Shown here one piece after another: positions 46,858 to 57,916 of a DNA stretch of 64,000 nucleotides; the first letter of the stretch is position 1, and each line of letters opens with the position of its first letter. The notes beneath the pieces are model-generated. The model was not told the DNA's origin, did not search any database, and was given only the letters and a program-made list of their open reading frames with translations. Origin of the DNA: Bidens hawaiensis (taxonomy: Eukaryota > Streptophyta > Magnoliopsida > Asterales > Asteraceae). The stretch lies in NCBI GenBank assembly GCA_021521415.1, contig JAIQDT010003564.1, positions 246,828-310,827 on the forward strand. The letters run 5' to 3'. Both the position numbers and the translations under genes were made by a program.

Positions 46858-48762
46858 ATGGCTGGTATGTACGCATTAGTTTCTCAAAATATGCTTATGC
46901 AACAAATGTTACAATTGGACTCGGAGATTGGATCTCATTCCAAGTATCCTAGATTGACGAAATTTAGTGACTTTGCTAAATGGGAACCCCGTTTCCATGC
47001 TCATTTGGGTTCTGTGCATCCTGATTGTTCTTATTGTTTGGATAAAGTGTATACTGTTCCCATGATTGGAGATGAAACAATTGGATTCACTCCTAAAGCT
47101 ATCTCACAGTATTCTCAAGAAGAAAAGAAAGATTTGGAGATTGAAACAAAAGCATACTCAACACTTACAATGGCATTACCTGAAAACATATTTCACCATG
47201 TTGGTAGCATCAAAATTTGTGCTTTGTTGTTTCAGCATATTCGTATGAGAAGTATGGGTAACACTGCTGAAAGCAAGAAAGTAATGTTAAAGTTTCAATT
47301 TAGAAATTTCAATTTGCTTAAGGGTGAAACTGTTGAAGAGATGACAACACGATTTAATCATCTAATAGCTGAAATGGACAAGATGAAGTTGGAAACTTCT
47401 GAAGTTGATAAGATTGATACCATCAAGAGTGCTTTACCGAGTTCCTACTCTACTTTCTTAATATATTGAAGGAAAATAATTGTTTCAGTATTGAAGTTTT
47501 GACTGCGACTGAATTCATGCAAAAGATCGAAGCTCGTGAATATGATCTTAAGTGTCAAAAGTCTTCTAAAGAGAATCAAGATCCAACTTTTTATGGCGGA
47601 AGTATGCCTTTGAGTTCAACTATTTCTCCAATCACCGCAGTTCTGACTCAAAATGCAAGTGACAATGCTACAACTATCTATAGTGATCCATGTGCTTGTT
47701 TTTACACTGCTGGAAGTTCTGGGTCACCTGGTGCTTCTAGTTCTGCTGGAGGGTCTGAAAATTCATCTACTGCAAATCAATTCTCATCACAACCGAATGT
47801 GAATATGAAGGAGGCTGAACAAAACTTTGTTTTCTTATATGCCTTCATGACTTCTTATGAGAATTTGGTTAGTAGTAAAATTGCTACAAGTGATTTAACT
47901 GATGAAGATTATGACCAAATCGATCCTGATAATTTGGAACTCATGGATTTGAAATGGAATATGGCTATGATTGTCAGAAAGGTGAAAAAGTTTATGCAAC
48001 GACGACAAAGATCTTCCATCATTAAACAAGAAGTTGGGGTTCGATAAATTGAAGGTTAAATGCTATAACTGTCAAGAGTTTGGGCATTTTTTGCCAATAA
48101 TGTGATAAGCCAAAGAAGGAGTATACTGGTCCTAGAAAACAAGATCAAAGTTCATCTGGGAAAAATGGTAATGATGCTGGGAAGTCTTCTGGAACCAAAC
48201 CTTCTTCTGGGTCTCAAGCTATGCTGTCCAACATGGATGGAACTGATTGGTCACAAAGATTGCTGTGCAACGACAATCAAGCTAATCTAGTTATGTTTGG
48301 GTCAAATGAAAATTTCCAAGATGCAAGTGGGAGTGAGCTATCTTTAGATGCTGATACTGAATCTGATTCTGATGACTCATGTGAAAAGCTTCCAACTAAT
48401 TTCGCTTGCATGGCCAAGATCAGTGACTCAGCAACATCTGCTTGCATGGCAAAGCTTAATGTGGTTAGTACTTCTGCTTCTAAGTTATCTATTAATGCTT
48501 CATGTGTTGATTGTGAATTCAACAAGCCTAGGTTAGAATCCTTAAAGACTCAGAATGATAATCTAATTAAAGAAATTGCTTCTTTGAAGGACACCTATAG
48601 GCAATCTTTGGATTCTCAGTTGAAATCCAAAGAAAAGATTGAAGCTTTATCCATAAGTAATCATGATCTTAAGGTTGAGTTGTCTGTCAAGGTGACAATC
48701 AATGATCAAAATTTTTGGAAATCTTGAAACACCGTTCCAAGATTACTAAACTCGAGAATGAG
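46858..48762 (+). pseudogene. gag: Copia B Gag, frameshifted
   Basis: Start MAGMYALVSQNMLMQQML at 46858. The UBN2-type copia gag domain follows (FAKWEPRFHAHLG, FNLLKGETVEEMTTRFNHL). A frameshift near 47450 moves coding to the frame at 47466-48047 (LTATEFMQKIEAREYDLK), another near 48020-48050 precedes a partial zinc knuckle (CYNCQEFGHF, second half lost), and a third frame (48221-48727) carries an acidic then coiled-coil tail (KTQNDNLIKEIASLKD). Coding is cut by G3 at 48768 and continues at 60967. Three frame changes make it non-functional. Confidence 0.75.
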
Positions 48763-48767
48763 GTTCT
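48763..48767. repeat. Target-site duplication of G3 (left)
   Basis: GTTCT at 48763-48767 repeats at 60962-60966, directly outside the G3 LTRs. Confidence 0.9.
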
Positions 48768-51700
48768 TGTAACGATTCCGGCAAAATCAGGTATACCCTA
48801 ACCGGTATATACTATTTATGTGTTAGTTAATAATGAATATGTGAATTATGATGCGTTTATACAAGTATGTATGATTCATAGTACGAATTATACTCGAATA
48901 TACAGTTAATCGTATTGGAAATACGATTAACCGATTAACGGTTATTGAAGCCCGAACGATCGGGGATTGCATTATAGACGAAATATATATTATTTAGTGA
49001 TGTTTGCGAAGTATTAAAGCTTCGGGATAAGTAAATTAAAGCACAGAAAAAGGATTTCGATTTAATGGTACGTCGGTACGTTAAACGAAACCTTTAATAC
49101 CAAACCGAGCAAGAGACGATCGATCAAGCCGAAAAAGATGCACAATTATTAATACTATGATGTTTTAAGTTAATAAATGTCATGGTTTAAGTTTTTAAAT
49201 CAGTTTTATATAAATTTCATTTTTAAGCCGAAAAACGACCGTTTTAGCCTCGTTTTAAGCCGAATTAAACGTTTAACCGAAAAACGAACTGAACCAGATT
49301 ATCCAAAACATTATCCAGATTACGAGAATCTGAACTTGTGGCCACAAATGAAGTTGTGGGCCCCCCCCACCCATCCAATATGGTCCGATCGGACCATCAA
49401 CCTACATTTCATTTCATTTTTCCTTTTTACAACAACTTATCCATCCATTCCTTCATCCTCTCAATAATTCCATCCAAAAACCGACAATTCTAGCAAGAAA
49501 AACCGAGGTAAAATTGTGTTATGTACGTGTTTATGTTCGTTTCTTGAGTTTTCTTTCAAGAAAATGAGGTTTCCAAGTGAAAAAGGGTGAAAAACCCGAG
49601 ATGGAACCGATTCTTGCACGATCAAGTGATGTATACGGGTTATACAAGGGATCTTGGTCCAAGAAAGGAGTTAAACGAACCAAAAACGAAATTTTACGGT
49701 TAAATCGTTGTTTTTATATCATAACCGAAACCATGAAAGAAATGGCTTGATTGTGGGTGTAACTTGCTTGGTGTGGTGTTATTGTGCTTGTAGGTGTTGT
49801 ATCTAGTTGCTAGCAAGGGCTAGAAAGCGAGATTCTTGCGGTTTGAAGCTAGAAACTCAAGGTAGTTCGGTTTTTGTATAAGGGTGTGATTTGGACAGAT
49901 TGTGTTTCGTGTAGAGTTAGGTCATGAAATTTTACAGGGATGATCTACACATGAAAATATGAGTTCTGTGAATGTTTGGTAATTTTTGGATAAAGGATGA
50001 ATATTTGGTGAATTTAATGCTCGGTTTTGGCCAAAAATGGTGAAAAATAGTTAAATATCATGAAAAATTCTGGAAAATTGCAGATAAGCTTTTTATAACA
50101 TGTATAAGTCACACACAAAATTTTAGGTCATTTGGAGAAGTCTAAGTTGGCTTTTCGGTTAAACGTGTTCTAGGGTTTTCTAGCTCGGTTTTAGTGAAAA
50201 TGGCATTTAAAAAGGAATTTTGGTTCTGGAAAAATTACAGGGGACTATGGAGATGGCAGGGGTCATCCAGGAAAAATTTGGGATTTTTCTAAGATCGTTT
50301 GGTATTTACGACATATTTAGTGTTTAAATGGTGTTTAAAAATAGATAAATAAATGTTAAATATAAAAATTAATTATGGAAATATTTTTATAAAATTCCCC
50401 ACTGTCAAAAAGTGATTTGTGCAAAATTTCAAGATCCGAGACTAAACGGATAATTATTTGTGCTAACACAAACTTTTAAAGCTTAAAACGCGTAAACCGG
50501 TAAAGTTCGCATAAGCGAGCTGACTGGTGTATAAAAACCCTAAAAATGAACTATTTTCATATAATTAAGTTAAACAAGTAAAAATGAATCATCCGAAAAT
50601 AATTCGGATGATTTGAGTGTTTTTAACCTATTTAACAGTTTCCGGTACGATAATGACGAAAACGGGTCCCGCGGCCAATCGGGACATCAAAACCGAGCCC
50701 TAATTTCACAACTTAGTTAAATTATCAATTAACAACTATTTTCGGGTCGTGTGCGACCAAACTCATTTTTGAAACATAAAAATGGATAACCGTGCTAGGC
50801 ACGCAAAACTGGATAAATGACTAATAGTAAATCTGACTAGTGAACTCTAAACGATATCACAATCTGAGTCCGGTGAAGTGTTTCTGGGTTAACATTGCCC
50901 CCAGAACGGGTACAGTACTGGGTTAACTGTGTCCCCAGATGTACCGGTTAACACGGTCAAAGTTATGTTAATAGTGATTGTATAGTAACGAACTTAGGGA
51001 TCGTATTACAGATTTGGACTAGTAGCTGGAGTGTTGTATTACTAATTTGCCTACGATAAGGTGAGTTTCACGAGCCCCTTTTCCTGAATTGTTTTCAAAT
51101 ATTTTCCCGGGGCGGAAAGCATGTTGTTATTTAAATGTTTAAGTACATACTGAACGCATGGAATTGCGTGTATTTATAAATATTTGATTGTACGGGAATC
51201 GTATGGATTGGGTACATTACTGGGTTAACAGTGTCCCCAGATGTCCCTGAAAGTGTTCTGGGTTAACATTGCCCCCGGAATGGGTACATTACTGGGTTAA
51301 CAGTGTCCCCAGATGTCCCTGAAAGTGTTTATGGGTTAACATTGCCCCCGGAATGGGTACATTACTGGGTTAACAGTGTCCCCAGATGTCCCTGGAAGTG
51401 TTTCCGGGTTAACATTGCCCCCGGAATGGGTACAGTACTGGGTTAACAGTGTCCCCAGACGTCTCTAATATATGATTATCATAATGATTTATCACTGTTT
51501 ATTTAAATTAGTGAAACTCACCAACTATTCGTAGTTGACCCGTTTTCTTTACGTGCTTTCTAGGTACTCCCAAGCTGGAATAAGTGCTAAATGCTTGATG
51601 ATGTGTGCTTTTGTGGAAGTTTAGTGATCATTTTGTATTAAATATGATAATGTAATGTCGGTAAAACTTATGTGCTATCGCCTAGACGGGAACTAAACTC

Positions 51701-51820
51701 GGAACAATGTAATATGATGTAAATTAGTGTAGTGGTGTTTTCTTTATAAGCAATGCTGTTGATATCAGATGTGTCTGTTGCATCCCGTTTACGTTTCCGC
51801 TGCGGTTACGGGGTGTTATA
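48768..51820 (+). repeat. G3 5' LTR (3,053 bp)
   Basis: TGTAACGATTCC...GGTGTTATA. The terminal CA has become TA, whereas the 3' LTR ends in ACA. Tandem repeat units lie at 51209-51460. About 80 % similar to the G2 LTRs by eye. Confidence 0.92.
51209..51460. repeat. 72-bp tandem repeat in G3 5' LTR
   Basis: About 3.5 units, each with CTGGGTTAACAGTGTCCCC and GGGTTAACATTGCCCCC. Same repeat as in the G2 LTRs but opposite orientation, and repeated again at 60351-60601. Confidence 0.85.
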
Positions 51821-51825
51821 GAACT

Positions 51826-51840
51826 TGGTATCAGAGCCAT
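51826..51840 (+). other. Primer-binding site of G3 (initiator Met-tRNA)
   Basis: TGGTATCAGAGCCAT five bases after the LTR end. Confidence 0.93.
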
Positions 51841-52179
51841 TGGTTATAAATGAATTAGGATGTCTTTAAAAGATACCTAAAATATAACCGGTAGCTCAAG
51901 TATTATAGGATCTGAATATCAACTAATAATATATAGTGACGAGATCTGGATGAACTTGGATGGACAAGTGAGTTATTATGGTCCGGAACATAATAACAGA
52001 CTTGTCCGCACGAGGGAATTCAGGGGAAGTCACGGGGAACATTAATAGGTAAAATCGGCAACGTATGTGTAAGTATATGATAGTATTTTTATGTGACAAG
52101 GTTGTATAAATGTGTGTATATTAATTTAATTATGATTTACATTATGGAAGGAACTATATGTTTGCTAACTTGTGTACAG

Positions 52180-53170
52180 GTAAGCATGTCAAGATCACGA
52201 AGTTTATCGGTAGAGGAGGACCCGGAGGAGGCGAGTTCCGGGGACTCTAGGAGTGTACGCATAGCTTCCAGCACCGAGCCTACTGAGGCTAGCCATAGGA
52301 GTGCTAGCTTGTCCTCCCCTGCTAGGGTTACCAGATCTCCCACCCCACCCGCACCACAGGTCGCCCTTACCCCTCCCAGACCCGGTCCCCGCCTCACGGC
52401 GCGGATCAGTGCCCCATATGTCCCACCTACCTTTACCCCACCCAGATCCACTTACTACATGGGCGAGTCTTCCCGCCCCCAGCCCGGGCCGGTGCCTCCA
52501 CCCGTGTGGGGTACCCCCAGGCCGGTGAGGGATGAGCGTCCCTCCGCCGAGGCTGCGTGGCTCCGGGTGCTCACCGAGCAGATGAATGAGCACACCACCG
52601 CCTTGACAGTGGGTATTCAGAGGAGGAATCACTTGGCGGATTGCATACTGGACAGCCAGCATGCGATCGCGCAGCTGAGGAGGGAGGACGCCTACTCCCA
52701 GTGGATGATTGACCGGATGGAAAAACGGATCCGGGGTTTGATGGCAGTGTTAGTGGGGATGGTGGCAGTGTTGGTGTGGTTGGTATACCACCGTGTTTAG
52801 ATCGTGTTAGAGTGGTAGTAGTCATGGGCCGCTTTTTAATACTCTGTGTTAGCAGTTAGTGACGATGCTTACATAGAGTGAATCTTGGGTAGTTTTAATA
52901 CAGTCACTAGCCCATAGGGGGTCTTTTTTTTTGGGGATACCATTGTAGATATTTTGATGTATCATTCAAGCACTGACCCATAGCGGGTTATGTCGAAATG
53001 ATGCCGACGTAGAACCGATGTATGAAAACTTAATCTATGGGCTAACGTTAATGTAATGTGTACTGATGATTATGTAAAATGTACTAATGTTTATTAATGA
53101 ATGGAATATGTGTTGTGTATCGAAATTGGAATTTGTATTAATTATATATATTTTTCTTAATGTTGTGTAG
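52180..53170 (+). other. Candidate retroelement intron enclosing the accessory ORF
   Basis: Donor ACAG|GTAAGC (GT at 52180-52181) and acceptor TTTTTCTTAATGTTGTGTAG (AG at 53169-53170) bound a 991-nt segment. The acceptor is followed by one base and the gag ATG (53172). The accessory ORF (52186-52800) lies wholly inside and its ATG overlaps the donor context. Unspliced RNA would express the accessory ORF first; spliced RNA would present gag first. Splicing is inferred from sequence only. The GC-rich ORF is less AU-rich than typical plant introns, which weakens the case. Confidence 0.45.
52186..52800 (+). CDS. Accessory ORF upstream of gag in G3: proline-rich, C-terminal membrane anchor
   Basis: 204 codons from ATG 52186 (MSRSRSLSVEEDPEEASSG); an in-frame upstream ATG at 52093 exists, but the chosen one follows the splice-donor-like site. 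Residues 1-45 are Ser/Arg/Glu-rich, residues about 46-115 very Pro-rich (TPPRPGPRL, YVPPTFTPPRS), residues about 120-180 predicted helical (LRVLTEQMNEHTTALTVG, DCILDSQHAIAQLRRED). The last 23 residues contain LMAVLVGMVAVLVWLVY, a clear hydrophobic membrane helix ending YHRV. No similarity to gag, pol or a named family. The arrangement suggests a tail-anchored protein; its role in the element is unknown. Confidence 0.65.
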   Translation: MSRSRSLSVEEDPEEASSGDSRSVRIASSTEPTEASHRSASLSSPARVTRSPTPPAPQVALTPPRPGPRLTARISAPYVPPTFTPPRSTYYMGESSRPQPGPVPPPVWGTPRPVRDERPSAEAAWLRVLTEQMNEHTTALTVGIQRRNHLADCILDSQHAIAQLRREDAYSQWMIDRMEKRIRGLMAVLVGMVAVLVWLVYHRV

Positions 53171-53171
53171 A

Positions 53172-54185
53172 ATGGCACCTAAACGGTCAGCTCAAATGTC
53201 AGAAGTGGATGTGAGTCGTCTAATTGCTCGACAGTTAGAGGCGGCGATACCGGATATAGTATCGCGCATCGCCGCTAGTATTAACAATACGACCAATCCA
53301 GACCCTGCGAGCAATCATTCGACCACCAATAATGCTGGGGAACAAAATGTTAATCCTCCACCGAGCGGTAACCCGATTCCGAGTAATGACGCGCCGCCTA
53401 GGGTGGTCGTTACAGACAGTAATGGCCCTATACCCAGTGTAGAAACGAACCGCACTGAACCGACTCCTGCAACAAGGGGATGTTCAATTAAAGATTTTAT
53501 GTTGTGCAAGCCCCTAGAATTTAGCGGGTCTGAGGGACCCAATGGGTTGGTTAAGTGGATTGAGAAAATAGAGTCGGTTGTGAACATCAGTAACTGCCCT
53601 GAGGAATACATTGTTAAGTATGCTACCTGCACGTTCACGGACCATGCCTTGACATGGTGGAACACAATAGTGCAAACTCGCGGTCAGGCAGCGACAAACC
53701 GCATGACTTGGACAGAACTCAAAGCCCTTGTTCTGGAACATTTCTGCCCGAAAAACGAACTGCAGAAGTTAGAAAACGAGTTGTGGAACTTGGAGATGCA
53801 GGGGGCAGACTACTTGGGTTATACGAACCGATTTAATGAATTTTCGCGATTGGTGCCGTGGTTGGTCACCCCTGAGTCAAAGAGGGTGGAGCGTTATATA
53901 TGGGGACTAACTCCAGTAGTAAGGAGTACAGTCAACGCTGGGGGACACCAGACGTTTGAGGGTGCGGTGATGCAAGCTGGTATTGTCACATACGATTTCC
54001 TGAGGAGTGGGTCACTAAAGGTGGCAGGAGAGTCTGCCGGAGGAAAGCGAGGTACGTATGATAATAGGACCCCAGGGAAGCAGCAAGACAAACGTGCTAG
54101 GCCCGCTGCCCAGAACTACGCCATGACTAGTTCAGGCGGAAGGCAAGAACCGCAGAAGGGAACGTTTCCTAAGTGTGGGAAATGA
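53172..54185 (+). CDS. gag: G3 Gag
   Basis: Start MAPKRSAQMSEVDVSRL at 53172, chosen over ATG 53160 because it follows a splice-acceptor-like TAG and starts the conserved frame. The gag capsid domain spans about residues 105-270: IKDFMLCKPLEFSGSEG, HALTWWNTIVQ, LEHFCPKNELQ and RYIWGLTP. The frame ends at TGA 54183-54185 just after FPKCGK, the first half of a zinc-binding site; coding continues in another frame (54175-54573), so a one-base insertion separates capsid from the zinc knuckles. Confidence 0.88.
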   Translation: MAPKRSAQMSEVDVSRLIARQLEAAIPDIVSRIAASINNTTNPDPASNHSTTNNAGEQNVNPPPSGNPIPSNDAPPRVVVTDSNGPIPSVETNRTEPTPATRGCSIKDFMLCKPLEFSGSEGPNGLVKWIEKIESVVNISNCPEEYIVKYATCTFTDHALTWWNTIVQTRGQAATNRMTWTELKALVLEHFCPKNELQKLENELWNLEMQGADYLGYTNRFNEFSRLVPWLVTPESKRVERYIWGLTPVVRSTVNAGGHQTFEGAVMQAGIVTYDFLRSGSLKVAGESAGGKRGTYDNRTPGKQQDKRARPAAQNYAMTSSGGRQEPQKGTFPKCGK

Positions 54186-54573
54186 GGGTTACCACCATGG
54201 TGGCTTGTGCAAAGAGGTAGTGTGCCACCGGTGTGGCAGGATTGGGCACTACGCACCGAGTTGTAGGACAAACCTGAACAATCTGAACCGACAACCGCAA
54301 CCTATCCGTGCGCAGCCATTTAGGACCCAACCAGCCCGACAACAAAACCCACAAGGAAACCAAATGATGACCACTAGCCGTGCTTGCTTTGAATGCGGCA
54401 TCACAGATCACTTCAAGAGAAACTGTCCGAAGCTGAACCAGGGAGGAAATGGGAGGCAAACTGTGGGTCAGGCATCGTCGTCCAATCCGGCGAGAGGTCG
54501 AGCATTCGTGATGGGGGGCGAACGAAGCACGCCAGGACCCCAGCGTAGTGACAGGTACATTCCTCGTCTCTGA
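54175..54573 (+). pseudogene. G3 gag zinc-knuckle segment, out of frame
   Basis: Contains CHRCGRIGHYAPSC and CFECGITDHFKRNC, both CX2CX4HX4C nucleic-acid-binding knuckles, and GRAFVMGG before the frame is lost. A run of six G at about 54512-54517 is the likely site of the second single-base frame change, after which protease is read from 54548. With both changes the original gag-pol was probably one continuous frame. Confidence 0.8.
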
Positions 54574-57500
54574 TCATTACGCTTCTGTATTATTTGATAC
54601 AGGCGCCGATAGAAGTTTTGTTTCTGTTAAATTCCTTTCGATAGCAAACCTTCCGATTAGTGAACCCATAGAACCTTATACCGTAGAAGTCGCTAACGGT
54701 AAAACCATGATAGTTAATCAGATAGTTCGGAATTGCCCTTTTATTCTGAACGATCAATCCTTCCTAATTGACTTATTACCGGTAGAATTAGGTAGTTTTG
54801 ACGTGATAGTGGGAATGGATTGGTTAGCACGTAACAAAGTGGAAATAAACTGCGAAAAGAAAATCGTCAAGATCCGGGTGTCGGATGACGAAGAGGTGTT
54901 AGTGCAAGGAGAGAAGTCAGGCACAATGATACCATTTATATCCCACCTCAAGGTGTTAAAATATATACGCCAGGGATGCGTGGCGTATCTAGCAAGCTTG
55001 ACGGCCACAGATTCTGATGAGAAACGGGTGGATGATATCCCGGTAGTACGCGAGTTTCCACAAGTTTTCCCAGAAGAACTTCCTGGATTACCGCCAACCC
55101 GACAGGTCGAATTCAGAATCGATTTATTACCTCAAGCTGGCCCTGTTGCTAAAGCACCATACCGACTTGCACCGTCCGAGATGCAAGAATTATCCAATCA
55201 ATTGCAAGAATTATTGGATAAAGGATTTATACGTCCTAGTTATTCCCCGTGGGGTGCACCTGTATTATTCGTGAAAAAGAAGGACGGGAGCCTTAGAATG
55301 TGCATTGATTACAGGGAGTTAAACAAGTTAACCATTAAAAATAGGTACCCTCTTCCTCGAATTGATGACCTGTTTGACCAGCTGCAAGGTGCGAGCCATT
55401 TCTCAAAAATCGATCTTAGATCGGGATACCATCAGGTTAGAATTCAGGAAAAGGATATCCCAAAAACCGCATTCCGGACTCGCTACGGCCATTACGAGTT
55501 CTTAGTTATGCCTTTTGGGCTAACAAATGCGCCGGCAGTGTTCATGGACCTCATGAATCGAGTCTGTAAACCCTACCTCGACAAATTCGTCATCGTGTTT
55601 ATTGACGATATTTTGATTTACTCGAGAAGTAAAGAGGAGCATGAGCAACACCTAAGAATAATTTTAGAGCTCCTGAATCAGGAGAAGTTGTATGCAAAAT
55701 TCTCCAAGTGTAACTTCTGGTTACAGGAGGTGCAGTTCCTCGGTCACGTCGTAAACCATCAAGGAATACACGTTGATCCGAGTAAAATTGAAGCAATTAA
55801 GAATTGGCAAGCGCCTAAAACGCCAAAGGAAATCCGCCAATTCTTAGGTTTAGCTGGATATTATCGTCGATTTATAGAAAACTTTTCCAGCATAGCCCAA
55901 CCTTTAACTCTCCTGACTCAAAAGGATCGAAAGTATGAATGGGGAGAAGAACAGGAAACGGCGTTTCAAACATTAAAACAAAAATTGTGCCAAGCGCCGA
56001 TTTTAAGTCTTCCCGATGGAGACGATGGTTTTGTCGCGTATTGTGACGCATCGCGTAGAGGGTTAGGATGCGTGTTGATGCAGAATAATAAGGTTATAGC
56101 CTATGCTTCCCGACAGTTAAAAGTACACGAGAAAAATTACACTACTCATGACTTAGAACTGGGAGCGGTTATTTTCGCACTTAAAATCTGGAGACATTAT
56201 CTCTACGGTACAAAGTGCACCATCTTCACCGATCATAAAAGTTTGCAACACATATTTGATCAGAAAAAACTAAATATGAGGCAACGAAGATGGGTCGAGT
56301 TGTTGAGCGATTATGACTGTGACATCCGTTATCACCCCGGCAAGGCTAACGTTGTAGCCGATGCCTTGAGTAGGAAAGATCGGGTTAAGCCATTGCGAGT
56401 GCGAGCGTTGGGGTTGATAGTCCAGTCGAACCTTTCGGACCTGGTTCGAGTCGCTCAACGTGAGGCGTTGAAAGAGGAACAATTGGAAAAGGAGGGACTT
56501 TACGGCAATGAGAAGAATTTCGAACAGCGCATGGACGAAATTCTCTATTTCAAAAGTCGGATTTGGATCCCGACCCTCCATGATCTTCGTGAATTAATCA
56601 TGGACGAAGCACATAGATTAAAATATTCCATACATCCGGGATCGGATAAGATGTACAAGGATGTGAAGGAGTTCTACTGGTGGCCGGGTATGAAAAAGGA
56701 TATCGCAACGTATGTCGGTAAATGTACGACTTGTGCGAGAGTTAAGGCAGAGCACCAGAAACCCTCGGGAATGTTACAACAACCAGAAATTCCCGAATGG
56801 AAGTGGGAGCAAATCACGATGGATTTTGTGACACATCTTCCTAAAACGTCCCGAGGACATGATGCAATTTGGGTAATCGTGGATCGATTAACCAAATCGG
56901 CACATTTTATCCCAATTAGAAATAATTATAACACAGAGAGACTTGCGCAGATTTATATAAATGAAATTGTGTCTCGTCATGGGATACCCATCTCAATCAT
57001 CTCCGATCGGGATAGCCATTTCACCTCCAAGCTTTGGCATGCTGTGCAAGAAGCGCTGGGAACGCGTATTGATCTAAGCACAGCTTACCACCCTCAGACC
57101 GATGGTCAGTCTGAGAGGACCATCCAAACCCTGAAGGATTTGCTTCGTGCATGCGTACTGGATTTTAAGGGAAATTGGGATCAACATCTCCCACTCGTTG
57201 AATTTTCCTATAATAACAGTTACCATAGCAGTATAAAGGCAGCGCCTTACGAAGCATTGTATGGTCGTAAGTGCCGATCACCACTCTGTTGGACTGAAGT
57301 GGGCGACACTCAGGTTATTAGATCAGACCTGGTCCAGGAAACGACCAGCAAAATCCTTGAAATTAGGAGCAATCTGAAGGCCGCGCGGGATCGGCAAAAG
57401 AGTTATGCCGATACCCGTAGAAAACCGTTGTCGTTTGAGAAAGGTGATAAAGTGTATTTGAAAGTATCACCTTGGAAGGGTGTAGTCAGATTTGGAAAGG

Positions 57501-57880
57501 CGGGGAAATTAGCCCCGAGATATATTGGACCATTCAATATTACTGCAAAAATCGGTCCCGTAGCATACCGATTAGAACTACCCGATGAATTGAGTGCAGT
57601 TCACAACGTGTTTCACGTATCGAACTTGAAAAGATGTCTGGCATATGAGACATCGGTGTTACCTTTAGAGGGTGTCCAAATAAATGATAAACTCAATTTC
57701 GTAGAGGAACCCGTAGAAATAGTGGACGGAAAAATCAAGCAACTTAGACACAACAAGATTTCGTTGGTCAAAGTTAGATGGAATTCGCAACGAGGCCCAG
57801 AATATACCTGGGAGCGAAAGGACGAATTCCGGAAGAAATACCCCCATCTATTTCCTCAAAAAGAAGTAGTCGTCGCGTAA
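54548..57880 (+). CDS. pol: G3 Pol: protease, reverse transcriptase, RNase H, integrase
   Basis: 1,110 open codons. Aspartic protease FDTGADRSF near residue 16 and [10 protein letters not shown] near 90. RT from about 200: [19 protein letters not shown], catalytic FIDDIL at 351-356. RNase H from about 497 ([21 protein letters not shown]). Integrase zinc region about 690-740 ([19 protein letters not shown]) and D,D,E core ([26 protein letters not shown]). The C-terminal part contains [15 protein letters not shown] and a chromodomain-like end (RGPEYTWE). Cleaves polyprotein, copies the RNA and integrates the cDNA. All catalytic residues I can check are intact; the ORF's own upstream junction is frame-shifted relative to gag. 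Confidence 0.93.
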   Translation: MTGTFLVSDHYASVLFDTGADRSFVSVKFLSIANLPISEPIEPYTVEVANGKTMIVNQIVRNCPFILNDQSFLIDLLPVELGSFDVIVGMDWLARNKVEINCEKKIVKIRVSDDEEVLVQGEKSGTMIPFISHLKVLKYIRQGCVAYLASLTATDSDEKRVDDIPVVREFPQVFPEELPGLPPTRQVEFRIDLLPQAGPVAKAPYRLAPSEMQELSNQLQELLDKGFIRPSYSPWGAPVLFVKKKDGSLRMCIDYRELNKLTIKNRYPLPRIDDLFDQLQGASHFSKIDLRSGYHQVRIQEKDIPKTAFRTRYGHYEFLVMPFGLTNAPAVFMDLMNRVCKPYLDKFVIVFIDDILIYSRSKEEHEQHLRIILELLNQEKLYAKFSKCNFWLQEVQFLGHVVNHQGIHVDPSKIEAIKNWQAPKTPKEIRQFLGLAGYYRRFIENFSSIAQPLTLLTQKDRKYEWGEEQETAFQTLKQKLCQAPILSLPDGDDGFVAYCDASRRGLGCVLMQNNKVIAYASRQLKVHEKNYTTHDLELGAVIFALKIWRHYLYGTKCTIFTDHKSLQHIFDQKKLNMRQRRWVELLSDYDCDIRYHPGKANVVADALSRKDRVKPLRVRALGLIVQSNLSDLVRVAQREALKEEQLEKEGLYGNEKNFEQRMDEILYFKSRIWIPTLHDLRELIMDEAHRLKYSIHPGSDKMYKDVKEFYWWPGMKKDIATYVGKCTTCARVKAEHQKPSGMLQQPEIPEWKWEQITMDFVTHLPKTSRGHDAIWVIVDRLTKSAHFIPIRNNYNTERLAQIYINEIVSRHGIPISIISDRDSHFTSKLWHAVQEALGTRIDLSTAYHPQTDGQSERTIQTLKDLLRACVLDFKGNWDQHLPLVEFSYNNSYHSSIKAAPYEALYGRKCRSPLCWTEVGDTQVIRSDLVQETTSKILEIRSNLKAARDRQKSYADTRRKPLSFEKGDKVYLKVSPWKGVVRFGKAGKLAPRYIGPFNITAKIGPVAYRLELPDELSAVHNVFHVSNLKRCLAYETSVLPLEGVQINDKLNFVEEPVEIVDGKIKQLRHNKISLVKVRWNSQRGPEYTWERKDEFRKKYPHLFPQKEVVVA

Positions 57881-57905
57881 AATTTCGAGGACGAAATTTC
57901 TTTTA

Positions 57906-57916
57906 CGGGGGGAGAA
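57906..57916 (+). other. Polypurine tract of G3
   Basis: CGGGGGGAGAA directly before the 3' LTR start TGTAACG. Confidence 0.8.

Noticed and set aside
51209..51460. Regularly spaced repeats that look superficially CRISPR-like
   Set aside because: They are contiguous 72-bp minisatellite units inside LTRs of a plant retrotransposon, with no unique spacers; CRISPR does not apply here.
52137..52825. Antisense open frames opposite the G3 accessory ORF
   Set aside because: GC-rich Pro codons on the plus strand read as Gly-rich open frames on the minus strand; no domain or start support.
54170..54548. Programmed ribosomal frameshifting at the G3 gag/pol border
   Set aside because: Two separate shifts would be needed, the first inside the zinc-knuckle coding, and related G1 appears to be a single gag-pol frame; single-base errors are simpler.
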